A stretch of 64,000 nucleotides of DNA from Roseomonas aerilata DSM 19363 (GCF_000711725.1 NZ_JONP01000020.1:26982-90981); one strand, 5' to 3'. Shown: positions 10,171 to 19,477, counted from the stretch's first letter. The notes: generated by a model not told the origin, from the letters alone. Translations and numbers: made by a program.

Positions 10171-11976
10171 TCAGGAATCCATCTTCAGCGCGGCGATGAA
10201 GGCGCTCTGCGGGATCTCCACCTTGCCGAACTGCCGCATGCGCTTCTTGCCCTCCTTCTGCTTGTCGAGGAGCTTGCGCTTGCGGGAGATGTCGCCGCCG
10301 TAGCACTTCGCCGTCACGTCCTTGGACATCGCGCCGATCGTCTCGCGCGCGATCACGCGGCCGCCGATCGCCGCCTGGATGGGGATCTTGAAGAGCTGGC
10401 GGGGGATGAGGTCCTTCAGCTTCTCGCAGATCGAGCGCCCGCGCCGCTCCGCCTGGCTACGGTGCGCCATGAAGGAGAGGGCATCCACCGGCTCGTTGTT
10501 CACGAGGATGCTGATCTTCACGAGGTCGCCCTCCTCGTAGCCGTCCATCTGGTAGTCGAAGGAGGCGTAGCCGCGGGAGATCGACTTCAGCCGGTCGTAG
10601 AAGTCGAAGACCACCTCGTTCAGCGGCAGGCGGTACACGGCCATGGCGCGGGTGCCGACATAGGTCAGCTCCACCTGCTGGCCGCGCCGCTCGCTGCACA
10701 GGGTCAGGATGTTGCCCAGGTACTCGTCGGGCACGAAGATCGTCGCCTTGATCCAGGGCTCCTGGATGCTGTCGATCAGCGTCGGGTCCGGCATGTCCGC
10801 GGGGTTGTGCAGCTCCCGCTCCACGCCGCTGTTCATCCGCATCTTGTAGACGACCGAGGGCGCGGTCGCGATGAGGTCGAGGTCGAACTCGCGCGACAGA
10901 CGCTCCTGGATGATCTCAAGGTGCAGCAGGCCGAGGAAGCCGCAGCGGTAGCCGAAGCCGAGCGCCGCCGAGCTCTCCGCCTCGAAGTGGAAGGAGCTGT
11001 CGTTCAGCCGCAGCTTGGCCAGGCTGTCCCGCAGTTTCTCGAAGTCGTCGGCATCGACGGGGTAGAGGCCGCACCACACCACCGGGATGGAGGGCTTGAA
11101 GCCCGCCAGCGGCTCGGCCGCCGGGCGGCGGTCGTCGGTGATGGTGTCGCCGACATTGGTGTCCGCCACGGTTTTGATCGCGGCGTTGATGTAGCCCATC
11201 TCGCCCGGCCCGAGCGATTCGACCCCCTGCATCTTCGGCCTGAAGACGCCGACGTGCTCGATGACATGGGTGGAGCCCGCCGCCATCATCCGGATCTTCT
11301 GCCCCTTGCGGAGCCGCCCCTCCTTCACCCGCACGAGGATGACGACGCCGAGATAGGGGTCGTACCAGCTGTCCACCAGCAGCGCCTGGGTCGGCGCCTC
11401 GGCGTCGCCCTTCGGCGGGGGCAGGCGGGTGACGATGGCCTCCAGCACGCCCTCGATGTTCAGCCCGGTCTTGGCGGAGATCATCACGGCATCATCCGCC
11501 GGCAGGCCGATCACGTCCTCGATCTGCTGCTTCACCCGATCGGGTTCCGCCGCCGGCAGGTCCACCTTGTTCAGGATCGGGACGATCTCGTGTCCCGCGT
11601 CCAACGCCTGGTAGACATTGGCCAGCGTCTGCGCCTCCACGCCCTGGGAGGCATCCACCACGAGCAGGCTGCCCTCGCAGGCGGCAAGGCTGCGCGAGAC
11701 CTCGTAGGCGAAGTCCACGTGGCCGGGCGTGTCCATGAGGTTCAGGACGTAGTCGAGCCCGTCCTTCGCCCTGTAGTCGAGGCGCACGGTCTGCGCCTTG
11801 ATGGTGATCCCGCGCTCCTTCTCGATCTCCATGTTGTCGAGCACCTGTTCCGTCATCTCGCGGGCGGAGAGGCCCCCGGTGAGCTGGATCAGGCGGTCGG
11901 CGAGCGTGGATTTCCCGTGGTCGATATGCGCGATGATCGAGAAGTTGCGGATACGGTCGAGCGGCGTGTCGGGCAT
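10171..11976 (-). CDS. lepA: Translation elongation factor 4 (LepA)
   Basis: A 601-aa translational GTPase acting on stalled or stressed ribosomes. It shows the P-loop AHIDHGKST near residue 15, the DTPGHVDF switch II segment, NKVDLP, and the LepA-specific C-terminal domain with DYQMDGY and a Lys/Arg-rich end ([16 protein letters not shown]). Length is within a few residues of the E. coli protein. The ATG at 11976 ([13 protein letters not shown]) fits family starts; the extra 35 upstream codons are Arg/Pro-rich and were rejected. Confidence 0.96.
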   Translation of the reverse strand: MPDTPLDRIRNFSIIAHIDHGKSTLADRLIQLTGGLSAREMTEQVLDNMEIEKERGITIKAQTVRLDYRAKDGLDYVLNLMDTPGHVDFAYEVSRSLAACEGSLLVVDASQGVEAQTLANVYQALDAGHEIVPILNKVDLPAAEPDRVKQQIEDVIGLPADDAVMISAKTGLNIEGVLEAIVTRLPPPKGDAEAPTQALLVDSWYDPYLGVVILVRVKEGRLRKGQKIRMMAAGSTHVIEHVGVFRPKMQGVESLGPGEMGYINAAIKTVADTNVGDTITDDRRPAAEPLAGFKPSIPVVWCGLYPVDADDFEKLRDSLAKLRLNDSSFHFEAESSAALGFGYRCGFLGLLHLEIIQERLSREFDLDLIATAPSVVYKMRMNSGVERELHNPADMPDPTLIDSIQEPWIKATIFVPDEYLGNILTLCSERRGQQVELTYVGTRAMAVYRLPLNEVVFDFYDRLKSISRGYASFDYQMDGYEEGDLVKISILVNNEPVDALSFMAHRSQAERRGRSICEKLKDLIPRQLFKIPIQAAIGGRVIARETIGAMSKDVTAKCYGGDISRKRKLLDKQKEGKKRMRQFGKVEIPQSAFIAALKMDS

Positions 11977-12074
11977 GTGGTTCCGGTGGCGGCGGGGGAG
12001 GCGCGGCTGGCCCGCACGTTCTTCCGGGGTCAGATAAGGCAGCCGGGCCCCGGGACCAAGCGCTGCCTTTCCTC

Positions 12075-12104
12075 TTGCCATCGGCCAACAGCATTCGATA
12101 TAGG
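12075..12104 (+). promoter_or_regulatory. Predicted promoter of the nfeR-nfeF operon
   Basis: A sigma-70-type pair is visible: -35 TTGCCA (12075-12080), an 18-base spacer and -10 TATAGG (12099-12104). The spacer end and -10 lie in an unusually AT-rich patch for this genome. The predicted transcript start is about 25 bases before the nfeR ATG. The -10 is embedded in the dyad listed next, the layout expected for autorepression. Confidence 0.5.
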
Positions 12105-12120
12105 TTTCGATATATCTAAA
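12094..12120. promoter_or_regulatory. Dyad operator for the PadR/NfeR-like repressor
   Basis: Three symmetric elements overlap. GATATA (12097-12102) and TATATC (12111-12116) form a perfect inverted repeat with an 8-base spacer, the geometry of PadR-family operators. TTCGATATA is repeated directly at 12094 and 12106 with a 12-base period. GATATATC flanked by TTT and AAA (12105-12120) is itself nearly palindromic. The cluster covers the predicted -10 and lies just before a PadR gene, so autoregulation is a strong inference. Confidence 0.6.
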
Positions 12121-12137
12121 CCCTATCGGAGAGCTTC

Positions 12138-12710
12138 ATGTTTCCCCATTTCCTCCGCGGCTCCTGGGACCCCGGCCGCCGCTTCCACCGCGACGGCCCG
12201 TTTTCCGGCCGCCATGAGCACCAAGGCCACCACCGCCGTGGCCGCCACGGCGGGCGCTTCTTCGAGACGGGCGACCTTCGCCTCGTCATCCTGCGGCTGA
12301 TCGCCGAGCGCCCGCGCCACGGCTACGAGCTGATCAAGGCGATCGAGGAGCGGCTTTCCGGCGCCTATTCGCCGAGCCCCGGCGTGGTCTACCCGACCCT
12401 CACGCTCCTCGAGGAACTCGGCCAGATCGCCGTCGCCAGCACCGAGGGCGGCCGCAAGCTCTACGCAGTGACGCCCGAGGGCGAGCGCGTGCTGGCCGAG
12501 AGCAAGGGAGAGGCCGACGCCCTCTTCGCGCGCATGGACGCGGCGGCCGGCGGCCGGGCGGACGGCTCCGCCCTTCAGGCGGTGCGCGCCATGCACAACC
12601 TGAAGATGGCGCTCCGCCTCCGCCTCTCGCGCGGTGCCCTCTCGGAGGAACAACTCCGGCGCATCGTTTCCCTCATCGACCAGGCGGCCGTGGAGGTAGA
12701 GCGGGTATGA
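12138..12710 (+). CDS. nfeR: PadR-family repressor, NfeR/YqjI-like (metal-responsive)
   Basis: A 190-aa regulator. From about residue 41 it has the PadR winged helix (GDLRLVILRLIAE, HGYELIKAIEE, PSPGVVYPTLTLLEE), very close to what I recall of E. coli YqjI/NfeR. The N-terminal 40 residues are rich in His and Arg (His at about 4, 17, 26, 28, 31, 32, 37), matching the metal-binding tail of that family but without the cysteines found in E. coli. NfeR is a nickel-responsive repressor of a ferric reductase, and the next gene here is that reductase. Upstream sits the dyad at 12094-12120. It overlaps the next gene as ATGA. Confidence 0.85.
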   Translation: MFPHFLRGSWDPGRRFHRDGPFSGRHEHQGHHRRGRHGGRFFETGDLRLVILRLIAERPRHGYELIKAIEERLSGAYSPSPGVVYPTLTLLEELGQIAVASTEGGRKLYAVTPEGERVLAESKGEADALFARMDAAAGGRADGSALQAVRAMHNLKMALRLRLSRGALSEEQLRRIVSLIDQAAVEVERV

Positions 12711-13531
12711 CCGACGCCATCCCCGAGGCGCGGCTGGGCCGCCGCGTCCGCCACGAGCTGCGCCGCCGCGTGCTGGAGGTGCGGCGGGTGGAGCACCTCA
12801 CCCCCCGCATGCTCCGCGTCACCCTCGGCGGCGCCGACCTGGAGGGCTTTCACAGCGCCTCCTTCGACGACCATATGAAGCTCTTCCTTCCCGTCCCGGG
12901 GCAGGACGAGCCGAGCATGCCGGTGATGGGGCCGAACGGTCCCGTCTTCGCGGAGGGCGCGCCGCGCTCGCCCGCACGGGACTACACTCCGCGCCGCCAC
13001 GATCCGGTGCAGGGCGAGCTGGCGGTCGACTTTGCCCTCCACGCCGAGGGGCCGGCAACCGAGTGGGCCGCTGCCGTCAGACCGGGCGCGAAGCTCGGCG
13101 TGGGCGGCCCGCGCGGCTCCTTCGTCCTCCCCGACGACCTCGACTGGTACATCCTGGCCGGGGACGAGACCGCGCTGCCCGCCATCGGGCGCCGCCTGGA
13201 GGAACTACCCGCGACCGCCCGAGTGACCGCCATTATCGAGGTGGCCGATGCCGCCGAGCGGCAGGACCTGCCCGCCCGCCCCGGCCTCGAGATCCACTGG
13301 CTGGAGCGCAACGGCGCCCCGGCGGGCGAGGCCGAACGCCTCGAAGCCGCGCTCTCCGCCATCGCTATCCCTCCCGGTGAGGGGCACGCCTGGGTCGCCT
13401 GCGAGTTGGAGGCTGCCCGGCGGCTGCGGCGCGTCCTGACGGAGCATCACGGCCTACCGAAGGAGCGGGTGAAGGCCGCGGGCTACTGGCGCCGGGGAGC
13501 GGCGGCCTCCCACGAGGTGGTAGGGGATTGA
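12707..13531 (+). CDS. nfeF: Siderophore-interacting/ferric-chelate reductase, NfeF/YqjH-like
   Basis: A 274-aa flavoprotein of the SIP family that reduces Fe(III) chelates using NAD(P)H in the cytoplasm. Signatures are FDDHMKLF, the FAD-binding RDYTPRR, the GPRGSF turn, GDETALPAI and the C-terminal AAGYWRRG. It overlaps the PadR gene by four bases (ATGA), so regulator and reductase are co-translated, unlike E. coli, where I recall the two genes as divergent. No siderophore uptake genes are adjacent. Confidence 0.87.
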   Translation: MTDAIPEARLGRRVRHELRRRVLEVRRVEHLTPRMLRVTLGGADLEGFHSASFDDHMKLFLPVPGQDEPSMPVMGPNGPVFAEGAPRSPARDYTPRRHDPVQGELAVDFALHAEGPATEWAAAVRPGAKLGVGGPRGSFVLPDDLDWYILAGDETALPAIGRRLEELPATARVTAIIEVADAAERQDLPARPGLEIHWLERNGAPAGEAERLEAALSAIAIPPGEGHAWVACELEAARRLRRVLTEHHGLPKERVKAAGYWRRGAAASHEVVGD

Positions 13532-13538
13532 GGGGGCC

Positions 13539-14117
13539 TTACCGCCGCCCAAGCATGTGGAACTCCACGTTCGGCCGCAGGTCCGTCGCATTCGCCAACC
13601 GGTTAGACATGGAGAAGAAGGCGGCAATGGCGCCGATGTCCCAGGCCTCGTCCTCGGTGAAGCCGGCGGCGGCGAGGGCCGCGTGGTCCTCCTCACCGAC
13701 CAGGTGGGACGCAGTCCCGACCTTCAGCGCGTAGTCCAGCATCGCGCGCTGGCGCGGCGGCAGCCCGGCCTTGCGGTAGTTCGTGGCGACGAGGTCCGCC
13801 ACCAGCGGGTCCTTCGCCCGCACGCGCAGGATCGCGCCATGCGCCACCACGCAGTACTGGCAGGAATGCGCGGCGGAGACGGCCACGACGATCATCTCCC
13901 GCTCCGCCGCCGTCAGTCCCTCGCGCTTCTCCATGAGGGCGTCGTGATAGGCGACGAAGGCGCGGAACTCCGCCGGGCGGCGGGCGAGGAGGAGGAAGAC
14001 GTTGGGCACGAAGCCCGCCTTCTCCTGCACGGCCAGGATCCGCTCCCGAATGTCCTCGGGCAGGGTGCCCAGCTCCGGCACCGGGTAGCGGAAGGGGCGG
14101 GGGGCGTCCTGCGCCAT
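13539..14117 (-). CDS. Carboxymuconolactone decarboxylase/AhpD-family (peroxidase-related) protein
   Basis: A 192-aa all-helical AhpD-like protein. The redox motif is present as SCQYCVVAHGA (CxxC with the downstream His), the arrangement of peroxidase-related CMD proteins that reduce peroxides with a thiol partner. The start is ATG at 14117 (MAQDAPRPFRYPVPEL); a longer frame upstream is Arg/Pro-rich noise. It converges on nfeF, with only seven bases between stops, and lies 55 bases downstream of pheT. A physiological partner is not evident. Confidence 0.83.
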   Translation of the reverse strand: MAQDAPRPFRYPVPELGTLPEDIRERILAVQEKAGFVPNVFLLLARRPAEFRAFVAYHDALMEKREGLTAAEREMIVVAVSAAHSCQYCVVAHGAILRVRAKDPLVADLVATNYRKAGLPPRQRAMLDYALKVGTASHLVGEEDHAALAAAGFTEDEAWDIGAIAAFFSMSNRLANATDLRPNVEFHMLGRR

Positions 14118-14172
14118 GGTCGAATCCTCCTGGGCGCCGGCGGGCGCGCGCAGGAGGGTTAGCACGGGCCGC

Positions 14173-16668
14173 TCAGCCCCGCAGCGTGGCCCCGGTCGCC
14201 TTGGTGACGGCCGCGACCACCTTGGCGACGGCGGCCTCGATCTCCGCATCCGTCAACGTGCGCTCGCGGGGCTGGAGAACCACCTCCAGCGCCAGCGAGA
14301 CCTTGCCCTCCGGCAGGCGGTCGCCGTCGTAGCGGTCGAAGAGGGAGACCTCCGCGATCAGCGCCCGCTCCGCCCCGCGCGCGGCGCGGAGAAGGTTGTC
14401 GGCGGGGGTGGTCGCATCCACGAGGAAGGCGAGGTCGCGCCGCACCGGCTGGAAGGCCGGCAGCTCGGGCGCGGCCTTCTTCCGGCGCTTCGGCTCGGGG
14501 ATCGAATCCAGCAGCACCTCGAAGGCGACTGCCGCCCCGTCGATGCCGAGCGCCGAGAGCACGCGCGGGTGCAGCTCCCCGAAGCGGGCAAGCGGCAGCT
14601 TCGGACCGCTCCGCAGCACGCCGGATCGGCCGGGATGATAGAAGCCCGGCGCATCCGTCGTCACGGTCAGGGCTGCAGGCGACAGGCCGAGGGCGAGAAG
14701 CACGGCCAGGGCATCGCCCTTCGCGTCCAGCGCGTCCACCGCGCGGGAGGGTTCCAGCGGGTGGCGCGGCGTGTGGCCCAGCCGAACGCCGGCGGCCGTG
14801 GCGAGCTGCCCCTCCGGCGCCGGTGAAACGTAGGAGGCGCCGATCTCGAAGAGCGCCACATCCGGAATGCCGCGCGCGAGGTTGCGCCCGGCCGCCAGCA
14901 ACAGCGTCGCGACCGGCGTGGGCCGCATCTGGTCGAGATCGGCGGCGATCGGGTTCTCCACCCGCAGCGCCTCCGGCACCTCGCCGAAGAGGGCGGCGGT
15001 CGCGCGGGCGGTGAAGCCGTAGGTCACGGACTCGGCCAACCCGCGGGCGGCGAGCAGCCGCCGCGCAACGCCCGCGCGCGACTGCCGCGGGGTGAGGGAG
15101 GGCAGGGGCAGGGGGCTCGCCACTGGCAGCGAAACGGAGGGAATGGCGTCCAGCCCCTCCAGCCGCAGCACCTCCTCCAGCAGGTCGCACTCTGCCTCGA
15201 TCGTCTCGACCCCTTCGGCCGCCGCCGCGGCGCGGGCCGGGTCCAGCCCTGGTTCCTGCGCCAGTTCCGTGCCGCCCGCCCGATAGGCAGACGCAGAGGA
15301 AGCGACGTCATTGCGCCAGGAGGGGACGGAGACGGTCACCGAAGCGTCATCGCGCGCGGTCAGCCCAAAGCCGAGCGCCTCCAGCGAGGACACAGCCTTG
15401 TCCGGCCCAATCGAGGAACCACCCAGCCCCGCGATGCGCTCGAAGCGCAGCGTCGCCTCGCGCTGCCAGGCGGGCTCGGCGCCGGCCTCCGAGATGCTGC
15501 TCGCCTCGCCGCCGCAGAGATCGATGATCATCCGCGTCGCGGCTTCCAGCATCGCGCGCTGGGCGGCGGGATCAAGGCCGCGCTCGTTCCGCGCGCGGGC
15601 GTCGCTGTGGACCTGATGCCGCCGTCCGGTGAGGGCGATGCGCACGGGGTCGAAGAGCGCGCACTCGATGAAGACCTCGCGCGTGCTCTCATCGCAGCCC
15701 GTCGTCTCACCGCCGACGATGGCGGCGAGGCTCTCCACGCCCGCCTCGTCGGCGATGACGATGTCCTCGGGCGTGGGGCGATAGGTCTTGCCGTTCAGCG
15801 CCAGGTACTCGTCGCCCTCGCGGCCAAGGCGCATCGTCAGCGTCTTCCCGCGCACCTTCGCCACATCGAAGACGTGCAGCGGGCGGCCGAGGTCGAAGGT
15901 GAAGAAGTTCGTCACGTCCACCAGCGCGTTGATCGGCCGCAGGCCGATGGCCGCCAGCCGGTCCTGCATCCACTGGGGGGAGGGCCCGTTCGTCACGCCC
16001 CGCACCGCGCGGCCGAGCACCTGGAGGCAGGCGCGGGGATCGTCGATCACCCACTCCAGCGGCGCCGGGTAGGCGGGCGCGACGGGCTCGGGGTTCCAGG
16101 GCTTGAGCGTGCCGATCCCGGCTGCCGCCAGGTCGCGCGCAACCCCGCGCACGGCCAGCGCGTCGCCGCGGTTCGGAGTCACGCTGATCTCGATCACGGG
16201 ATCGCCGAGCTTCGCGTACTCCGCGTAGGAGGCGCCGACGGGCGCGTCCTCCGGCAGGTCCACGATGCCGCTGTGGTCGTCCCCCAGCCCCATCTCGCGG
16301 GAGGAGAGCAGCATCGCCTCGCTCTTCACGCCGCGGATCTCGCCGGCCTTCAGCGTGATGCCCGTGCCCGGCACGAAGGCGCCGGGAAGCGCGGCCACGG
16401 CCTTCATCCCCGTGCGCGCGTTCGGCGCACCGCAGACGACGGAGCGGATGGTGCCGTCGCCGATATCGACCTTCAGCGCGCGCAGGCGATCCGCATTCGG
16501 ATGCTGCACCGCCTCCACCACATAGGCGATGCGGAAGGGAGCGAGGGCCGCCGCGCGGTCCTCCACGCCCTCTACCTCAAGCCCGATGGTGTTGAGCGTC
16601 GCCAGGATGCGCTCAAGCGGGGCGTCGGTGTCGAGATGGTCGCGCAGCCAGGAGAGGGTGAACTTCAT
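14173..16668 (-). CDS. pheT: Phenylalanyl-tRNA synthetase beta subunit
   Basis: An 831-aa beta chain with the family start MKFTLSWLRDHLDT, an N-terminal tRNA-binding EMAP-like domain (NADRLRALKVDIGDG), the B3/B4 editing region that hydrolyses mischarged Tyr-tRNA, B5, and a C-terminal ferredoxin-fold anticodon-binding domain (FDRYDGDRLPEGKVSLAL). The length is typical of alphaproteobacteria. It begins three bases after the pheS stop. Confidence 0.96.
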   Translation of the reverse strand: MKFTLSWLRDHLDTDAPLERILATLNTIGLEVEGVEDRAAALAPFRIAYVVEAVQHPNADRLRALKVDIGDGTIRSVVCGAPNARTGMKAVAALPGAFVPGTGITLKAGEIRGVKSEAMLLSSREMGLGDDHSGIVDLPEDAPVGASYAEYAKLGDPVIEISVTPNRGDALAVRGVARDLAAAGIGTLKPWNPEPVAPAYPAPLEWVIDDPRACLQVLGRAVRGVTNGPSPQWMQDRLAAIGLRPINALVDVTNFFTFDLGRPLHVFDVAKVRGKTLTMRLGREGDEYLALNGKTYRPTPEDIVIADEAGVESLAAIVGGETTGCDESTREVFIECALFDPVRIALTGRRHQVHSDARARNERGLDPAAQRAMLEAATRMIIDLCGGEASSISEAGAEPAWQREATLRFERIAGLGGSSIGPDKAVSSLEALGFGLTARDDASVTVSVPSWRNDVASSASAYRAGGTELAQEPGLDPARAAAAAEGVETIEAECDLLEEVLRLEGLDAIPSVSLPVASPLPLPSLTPRQSRAGVARRLLAARGLAESVTYGFTARATAALFGEVPEALRVENPIAADLDQMRPTPVATLLLAAGRNLARGIPDVALFEIGASYVSPAPEGQLATAAGVRLGHTPRHPLEPSRAVDALDAKGDALAVLLALGLSPAALTVTTDAPGFYHPGRSGVLRSGPKLPLARFGELHPRVLSALGIDGAAVAFEVLLDSIPEPKRRKKAAPELPAFQPVRRDLAFLVDATTPADNLLRAARGAERALIAEVSLFDRYDGDRLPEGKVSLALEVVLQPRERTLTDAEIEAAVAKVVAAVTKATGATLRG

Positions 16669-16671
16669 GTC

Positions 16672-17754
16672 TCAGGCCGCGTCGTGCAGGGTGAAGGGGG
16701 AAAGCGGGCTGGTCGCGTAGTGGCGCAGCCAGCGAAGATCGGCCTCGTAGAAGGGCCGCAGGTCGGGGATGCCGTGCTTGAGCATGGTGATCCGCTCGAT
16801 CCCCATGCCGAAGGCGAAGCCCTGCCACATGCGGGGATCGATCCCCGCATTGGCCAGCACCTTCGGGTGCACCATGCCGCTACCGAGGATTTCCAGCCAG
16901 TCGCCGCCCTGGCCCAGCTCGCCGGTCTTCCGGCTCCAGCCGATATCGACCTCCATTGAGGGCTCGGTGAAGGGGAAGTAGCTGGCACGGAAGCGCACCG
17001 GCAGGTCCGCGATGCCGAAGAAGGCGCGCAGGAAATCGACCAGCGTACCCTTGAGGTGGCCCATGTGGATGTCGCGGCCAATCACCAGCCCCTCCACCTG
17101 GTGGAACATCGGGGAGTGCGTGGCGTCATGGTCCGCGCGCCAGGTGCGGCCGGGCACGATCACGCGGATCGGCGGCTCCTGGGAGAGCATCGTGCGGATC
17201 TGCACGGGGCTGGTGTGGGTCCGCAGCACCGGGCGCCGGCCGCCCTCCTGCGCAGTCAGGTAGAAGGTGTCGTGGTCCTGCCGCGCCGGGTGGTGGTCGG
17301 GGATGTTGAGGGCGGAGAAGTTGTGCCAGTCGCCCTCGATGTCCGGCCCCTCGGCCACGGCAAAACCCATGGCGCCGAAGAGGGCGATCAGCTCCTCCAT
17401 GGTGCGGGAGATCGGGTGGATGCTACCAGCCTCTGGGCCCGCGGGCGGTGTGGGGCGCGGGGGCAGGGAAACGTCCAGCCGCTCCGCCGCCAGCCGCGCG
17501 TCCAGCGCGAAGGCTTCCAGCATCACCCGGCGGTTCTCGAGGGCGCGCTCGATCTCGCCTTTGAGCACGTTCACCTCGGCGCCGCGCGCGCGGCGCTCAT
17601 CGGGCGGCAGGGCGCCCAGGCCCTTCAGCAGCGCCGTCACCTGCCCGCTCTTGCCCAGGGCGGCCACGCGCACGGCGTCCAGCGCCCGCAGGTCCTCTGC
17701 GCCGGCCATCGCGGCCTCGATATCGGCGCGCAGCATGTCGAGGTCGTCAGCCAT
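16672..17754 (-). CDS. pheS: Phenylalanyl-tRNA synthetase alpha subunit
   Basis: A 360-aa catalytic class II synthetase subunit: N-terminal coiled coil (about 1-85), then [19 protein letters not shown], motif 2 with [18 protein letters not shown], and motif 3 with [11 protein letters not shown]. The start is ATG at 17754 (MADDLDML); nine extra upstream codons are possible but not family-like. It follows rplT on the same strand after 144 bases that hold two strong hairpins, so its expression may be set separately from the ribosomal genes. Confidence 0.96.
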   Translation of the reverse strand: MADDLDMLRADIEAAMAGAEDLRALDAVRVAALGKSGQVTALLKGLGALPPDERRARGAEVNVLKGEIERALENRRVMLEAFALDARLAAERLDVSLPPRPTPPAGPEAGSIHPISRTMEELIALFGAMGFAVAEGPDIEGDWHNFSALNIPDHHPARQDHDTFYLTAQEGGRRPVLRTHTSPVQIRTMLSQEPPIRVIVPGRTWRADHDATHSPMFHQVEGLVIGRDIHMGHLKGTLVDFLRAFFGIADLPVRFRASYFPFTEPSMEVDIGWSRKTGELGQGGDWLEILGSGMVHPKVLANAGIDPRMWQGFAFGMGIERITMLKHGIPDLRPFYEADLRWLRHYATSPLSPFTLHDAA

Positions 17755-17816
17755 TCCCGAACCTGATCCTGATGGCGGCACGGATCGGCCGCGCCGGCGG
17801 GGGCCCCATATGCCAA

Positions 17817-17855
17817 GGGCCGCGCCGCCGGGGAATATCCCGGACAGCGCGGCCC
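17817..17855 (-). promoter_or_regulatory. Large stem-loop upstream of pheS (possible attenuator)
   Basis: Perfect 9-base arms GGGCCGCGC and GCGCGGCCC enclose an inner 5-base stem CCGGG/CCCGG with a GAATAT loop, with small internal bulges. It lies about 60 bases before the pheS start. There is no run of T on the minus strand after it, so a classical terminator is doubtful; attenuation or an RNA-processing site are alternatives. pheST in E. coli is attenuated, but no Phe-rich leader peptide is visible here. Confidence 0.45.
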
Positions 17856-17871
17856 CGGCGATCGTCTGCCT

Positions 17872-17889
17872 GAGGTCCCGGGGGACCTC
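17872..17889 (-). terminator. Hairpin directly after rplT
   Basis: Perfect 8-base inverted repeat GAGGTCCC / GGGACCTC separated by two bases, starting 10 bases beyond the rplT stop. It is a candidate terminator or 3' stabiliser of the rpmI-rplT message; no T-tract follows on the minus strand. Confidence 0.4.
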
Positions 17890-17898
17890 CGCCTCGGC

Positions 17899-18282
17899 TT
17901 ACTCCGCGGCCTGGGCCTGGGCCTGAGCGGGGAGGGCGCCCTTGGCCTTCTCCACCAGCGCGGCGAAGGAGGTGGGGTCGTCATAGGCGATGGTGGCCAT
18001 CACCTTGCGGTCCAGCTCAATCCCGGCAGCCTTCAGCCCGGCGATGAAGCGGGAATAGACAATCCCGTTCTCGCGGCACGCTGCGTTGATGCGCTGGATC
18101 CACAGCCCGCGGAACTCGCGCTTCTTGTTGCGGCGGTCGCGGTAGGCGTACTGCAGCGCCTTCTCGACGCGCTCGAGCGCGGGGCGGAAGGCGGTGGAGG
18201 AACGGCCGACATAGCCCTTGGCGAGCTTGAGGACCTTCTTGTGACGGGCGTGGGCGGTTACGCCGCGCTTAACACGAGCCAT
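17899..18282 (-). CDS. rplT: 50S ribosomal protein L20
   Basis: A 127-aa basic protein with the L20 signature: [16 protein letters not shown] at the start, then [10 protein letters not shown], the [19 protein letters not shown] segment and [10 protein letters not shown]. The C-terminus has an Ala/Gln extension (AQAQAQAAE) beyond the conserved core. L20 is an early 23S assembly protein and in several bacteria represses its own operon. Confidence 0.97.
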   Translation of the reverse strand: MARVKRGVTAHARHKKVLKLAKGYVGRSSTAFRPALERVEKALQYAYRDRRNKKREFRGLWIQRINAACRENGIVYSRFIAGLKAAGIELDRKVMATIAYDDPTSFAALVEKAKGALPAQAQAQAAE

Positions 18283-18300
18283 TGCTGATCTCCCTCTCGC

Positions 18301-18507
18301 TTACCGGGGCAGGCCGTAGGGCAGCCAGGTCATCACCGTCTTCGCGTCCTGGTCGCGCAGGACCTGGTTGCCGCGGTTCTGGCGCTTCACCTTCTGCGAG
18401 CGGGCGGAGAGGTTGTGGCGCTTCTTGCCCGGGCCGGCGAGAACCTTGCCGGTGGCCGTGATCTTGAAGCGCTTCTTGGCCGAAGACGTCGTCTTCATCT
18501 TGGGCAT
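18301..18507 (-). CDS. rpmI: 50S ribosomal protein L35
   Basis: A 68-aa protein beginning [15 protein letters not shown], the L35 signature, with the Lys/Arg-rich body [19 protein letters not shown]. The start is ATG at 18507, preceded by GAGGAGG at about eight bases; the longer upstream frame is GC-rich leader. infC, which precedes rpmI in many bacteria, is not here; the neighbouring upstream gene is on the other strand. Confidence 0.97.
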   Translation of the reverse strand: MPKMKTTSSAKKRFKITATGKVLAGPGKKRHNLSARSQKVKRQNRGNQVLRDQDAKTVMTWLPYGLPR

Positions 18508-18513
18508 TTCGGT

Positions 18514-18546
18514 CCTCCTCAGGTGGGGGATGGGACGGCCCCACCT
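18514..18546 (-). promoter_or_regulatory. rpmI leader hairpin abutting the ribosome binding site
   Basis: AGGTGGGG (18521-18528) and CCCCACCT (18539-18546) form a perfect 8-base stem with a 10-base loop, immediately upstream of the GAGGAGG Shine-Dalgarno (18514-18520 on plus). A second small hairpin (GCCGCA/TGCGGC) lies further upstream in the same leader. Such a structure beside the ribosome binding site is a plausible target for L20 autorepression. Confidence 0.4.
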
Positions 18547-18642
18547 TGCGCCGCCTCCTCGCGGGGGCGGGCCGCACCATGCGGCGGGGGCCGGGACCAC
18601 GGCCGGGCAGCCCATCGAGGCCCGGGGCGCGTGGAGAGCGGG

Positions 18643-18671
18643 CGTATAGGGTAATGAAGGACCAGGGGCAA
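18643..18671 (-). promoter_or_regulatory. Promoter of rpmI-rplT-pheST
   Basis: On the minus strand: -35 TTGCCC (18671-18666), a 17-base spacer and -10 TATACG (18648-18643). Spacing is ideal and the site lies in the only AT-richer patch between rpmI and the divergent phosphoesterase gene. The predicted leader is about 130 nt long. Confidence 0.6.
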
Positions 18672-18734
18672 GGGCGAGGCGGCGATCCGGCGGATCCTGG
18701 CGTCCGCCCCCGCTCCGCGCGATGATGGGGCGCG

Positions 18735-19472
18735 ATGATCGCCATCCTCTCCGACATCCACGCCAACCGGGAAGCCCTCTCGGCCTGCCTTGCCCACGCG
18801 GACAGCGCGGGCGCGACGCGCTTCGTCTTCCTCGGCGACATCGTCGGCTACGGCGCAGATCCCGCCTGGTGCCTCCGCACCGTGATGGACCGCATCGCCC
18901 ACGGCGCCGTCGCCATCCTCGGCAACCACGACCAGGCGGTCTTCGCCCGCACCACCCGCATGAACGGCCGCGCCGCCGCCGCCATGGACTGGACGCGCGC
19001 CCAGCTCAGCCCCGATGCCGGGACGTTCCTGAGGACGCTGCCGCTGGAATACGCCGACGAGGACCGGCTCTTCGTCCATGCCGATGCTTCCGACCCGGCG
19101 AGCTGGCGCTACGTCACCGGCCCGCTGGAGGCCCGCCGCAGCTTCGAGGGCACGCCGGCGCGCGTGACGGTCTGCGGCCACGTCCATGTCCCCCGCCTCT
19201 TCGGCCTCACCGCGGCCGAGAAATGCACGGCCTTCACCCCCACGCCCGGCATGCCCGTGCCGCTTTCCCGCCCGCGCCGCTGGCTGGCCGTGGTCGGCTC
19301 GGTCGGCCAGCCGCGGGACGGCAACCCCGCCGCCGGCTACGCCCTGCTGGACCCCGACACGAGCGAGATGCGCTGGATGCGCGTGCCCTACGACGTGGAG
19401 GCCGCGGCCGAGAAGATCCGCCGCGCCGGCCTGCCGGAAAGCCTCGCCACCCGCCTCTTCACCGGGGACTGA
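18735..19472 (+). CDS. Calcineurin-like metallophosphoesterase
   Basis: A 245-aa two-metal phosphoesterase. The family motifs are clear: [10 protein letters not shown] (DxH) at about 6-15, FLGDIVGYG (GD), ILGNHD (GNHD), and a late GHVHVPR (GHxH). It resembles the YfcE/PrpE-like group, which includes phosphodiesterases and protein phosphatases. It lies five bases before a Ser/Thr kinase gene on the same strand, so a role as the opposing phosphatase is attractive but inferred. Confidence 0.88.
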   Translation: MIAILSDIHANREALSACLAHADSAGATRFVFLGDIVGYGADPAWCLRTVMDRIAHGAVAILGNHDQAVFARTTRMNGRAAAAMDWTRAQLSPDAGTFLRTLPLEYADEDRLFVHADASDPASWRYVTGPLEARRSFEGTPARVTVCGHVHVPRLFGLTAAEKCTAFTPTPGMPVPLSRPRRWLAVVGSVGQPRDGNPAAGYALLDPDTSEMRWMRVPYDVEAAAEKIRRAGLPESLATRLFTGD

Positions 19473-19477
19473 GCCGC

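Noticed and set aside
9559..12300. A 913-aa open frame on plus, antisense to the Bug receptor gene and lepA
   Set aside because: It is an artefact of high GC at third positions: Arg/His/Gly-rich, no domain, and lies opposite two secure genes.
18269..18841. 190-aa minus-strand frame over rplT/rpmI leader
   Set aside because: It overlaps L35 in another frame and has no coding character.
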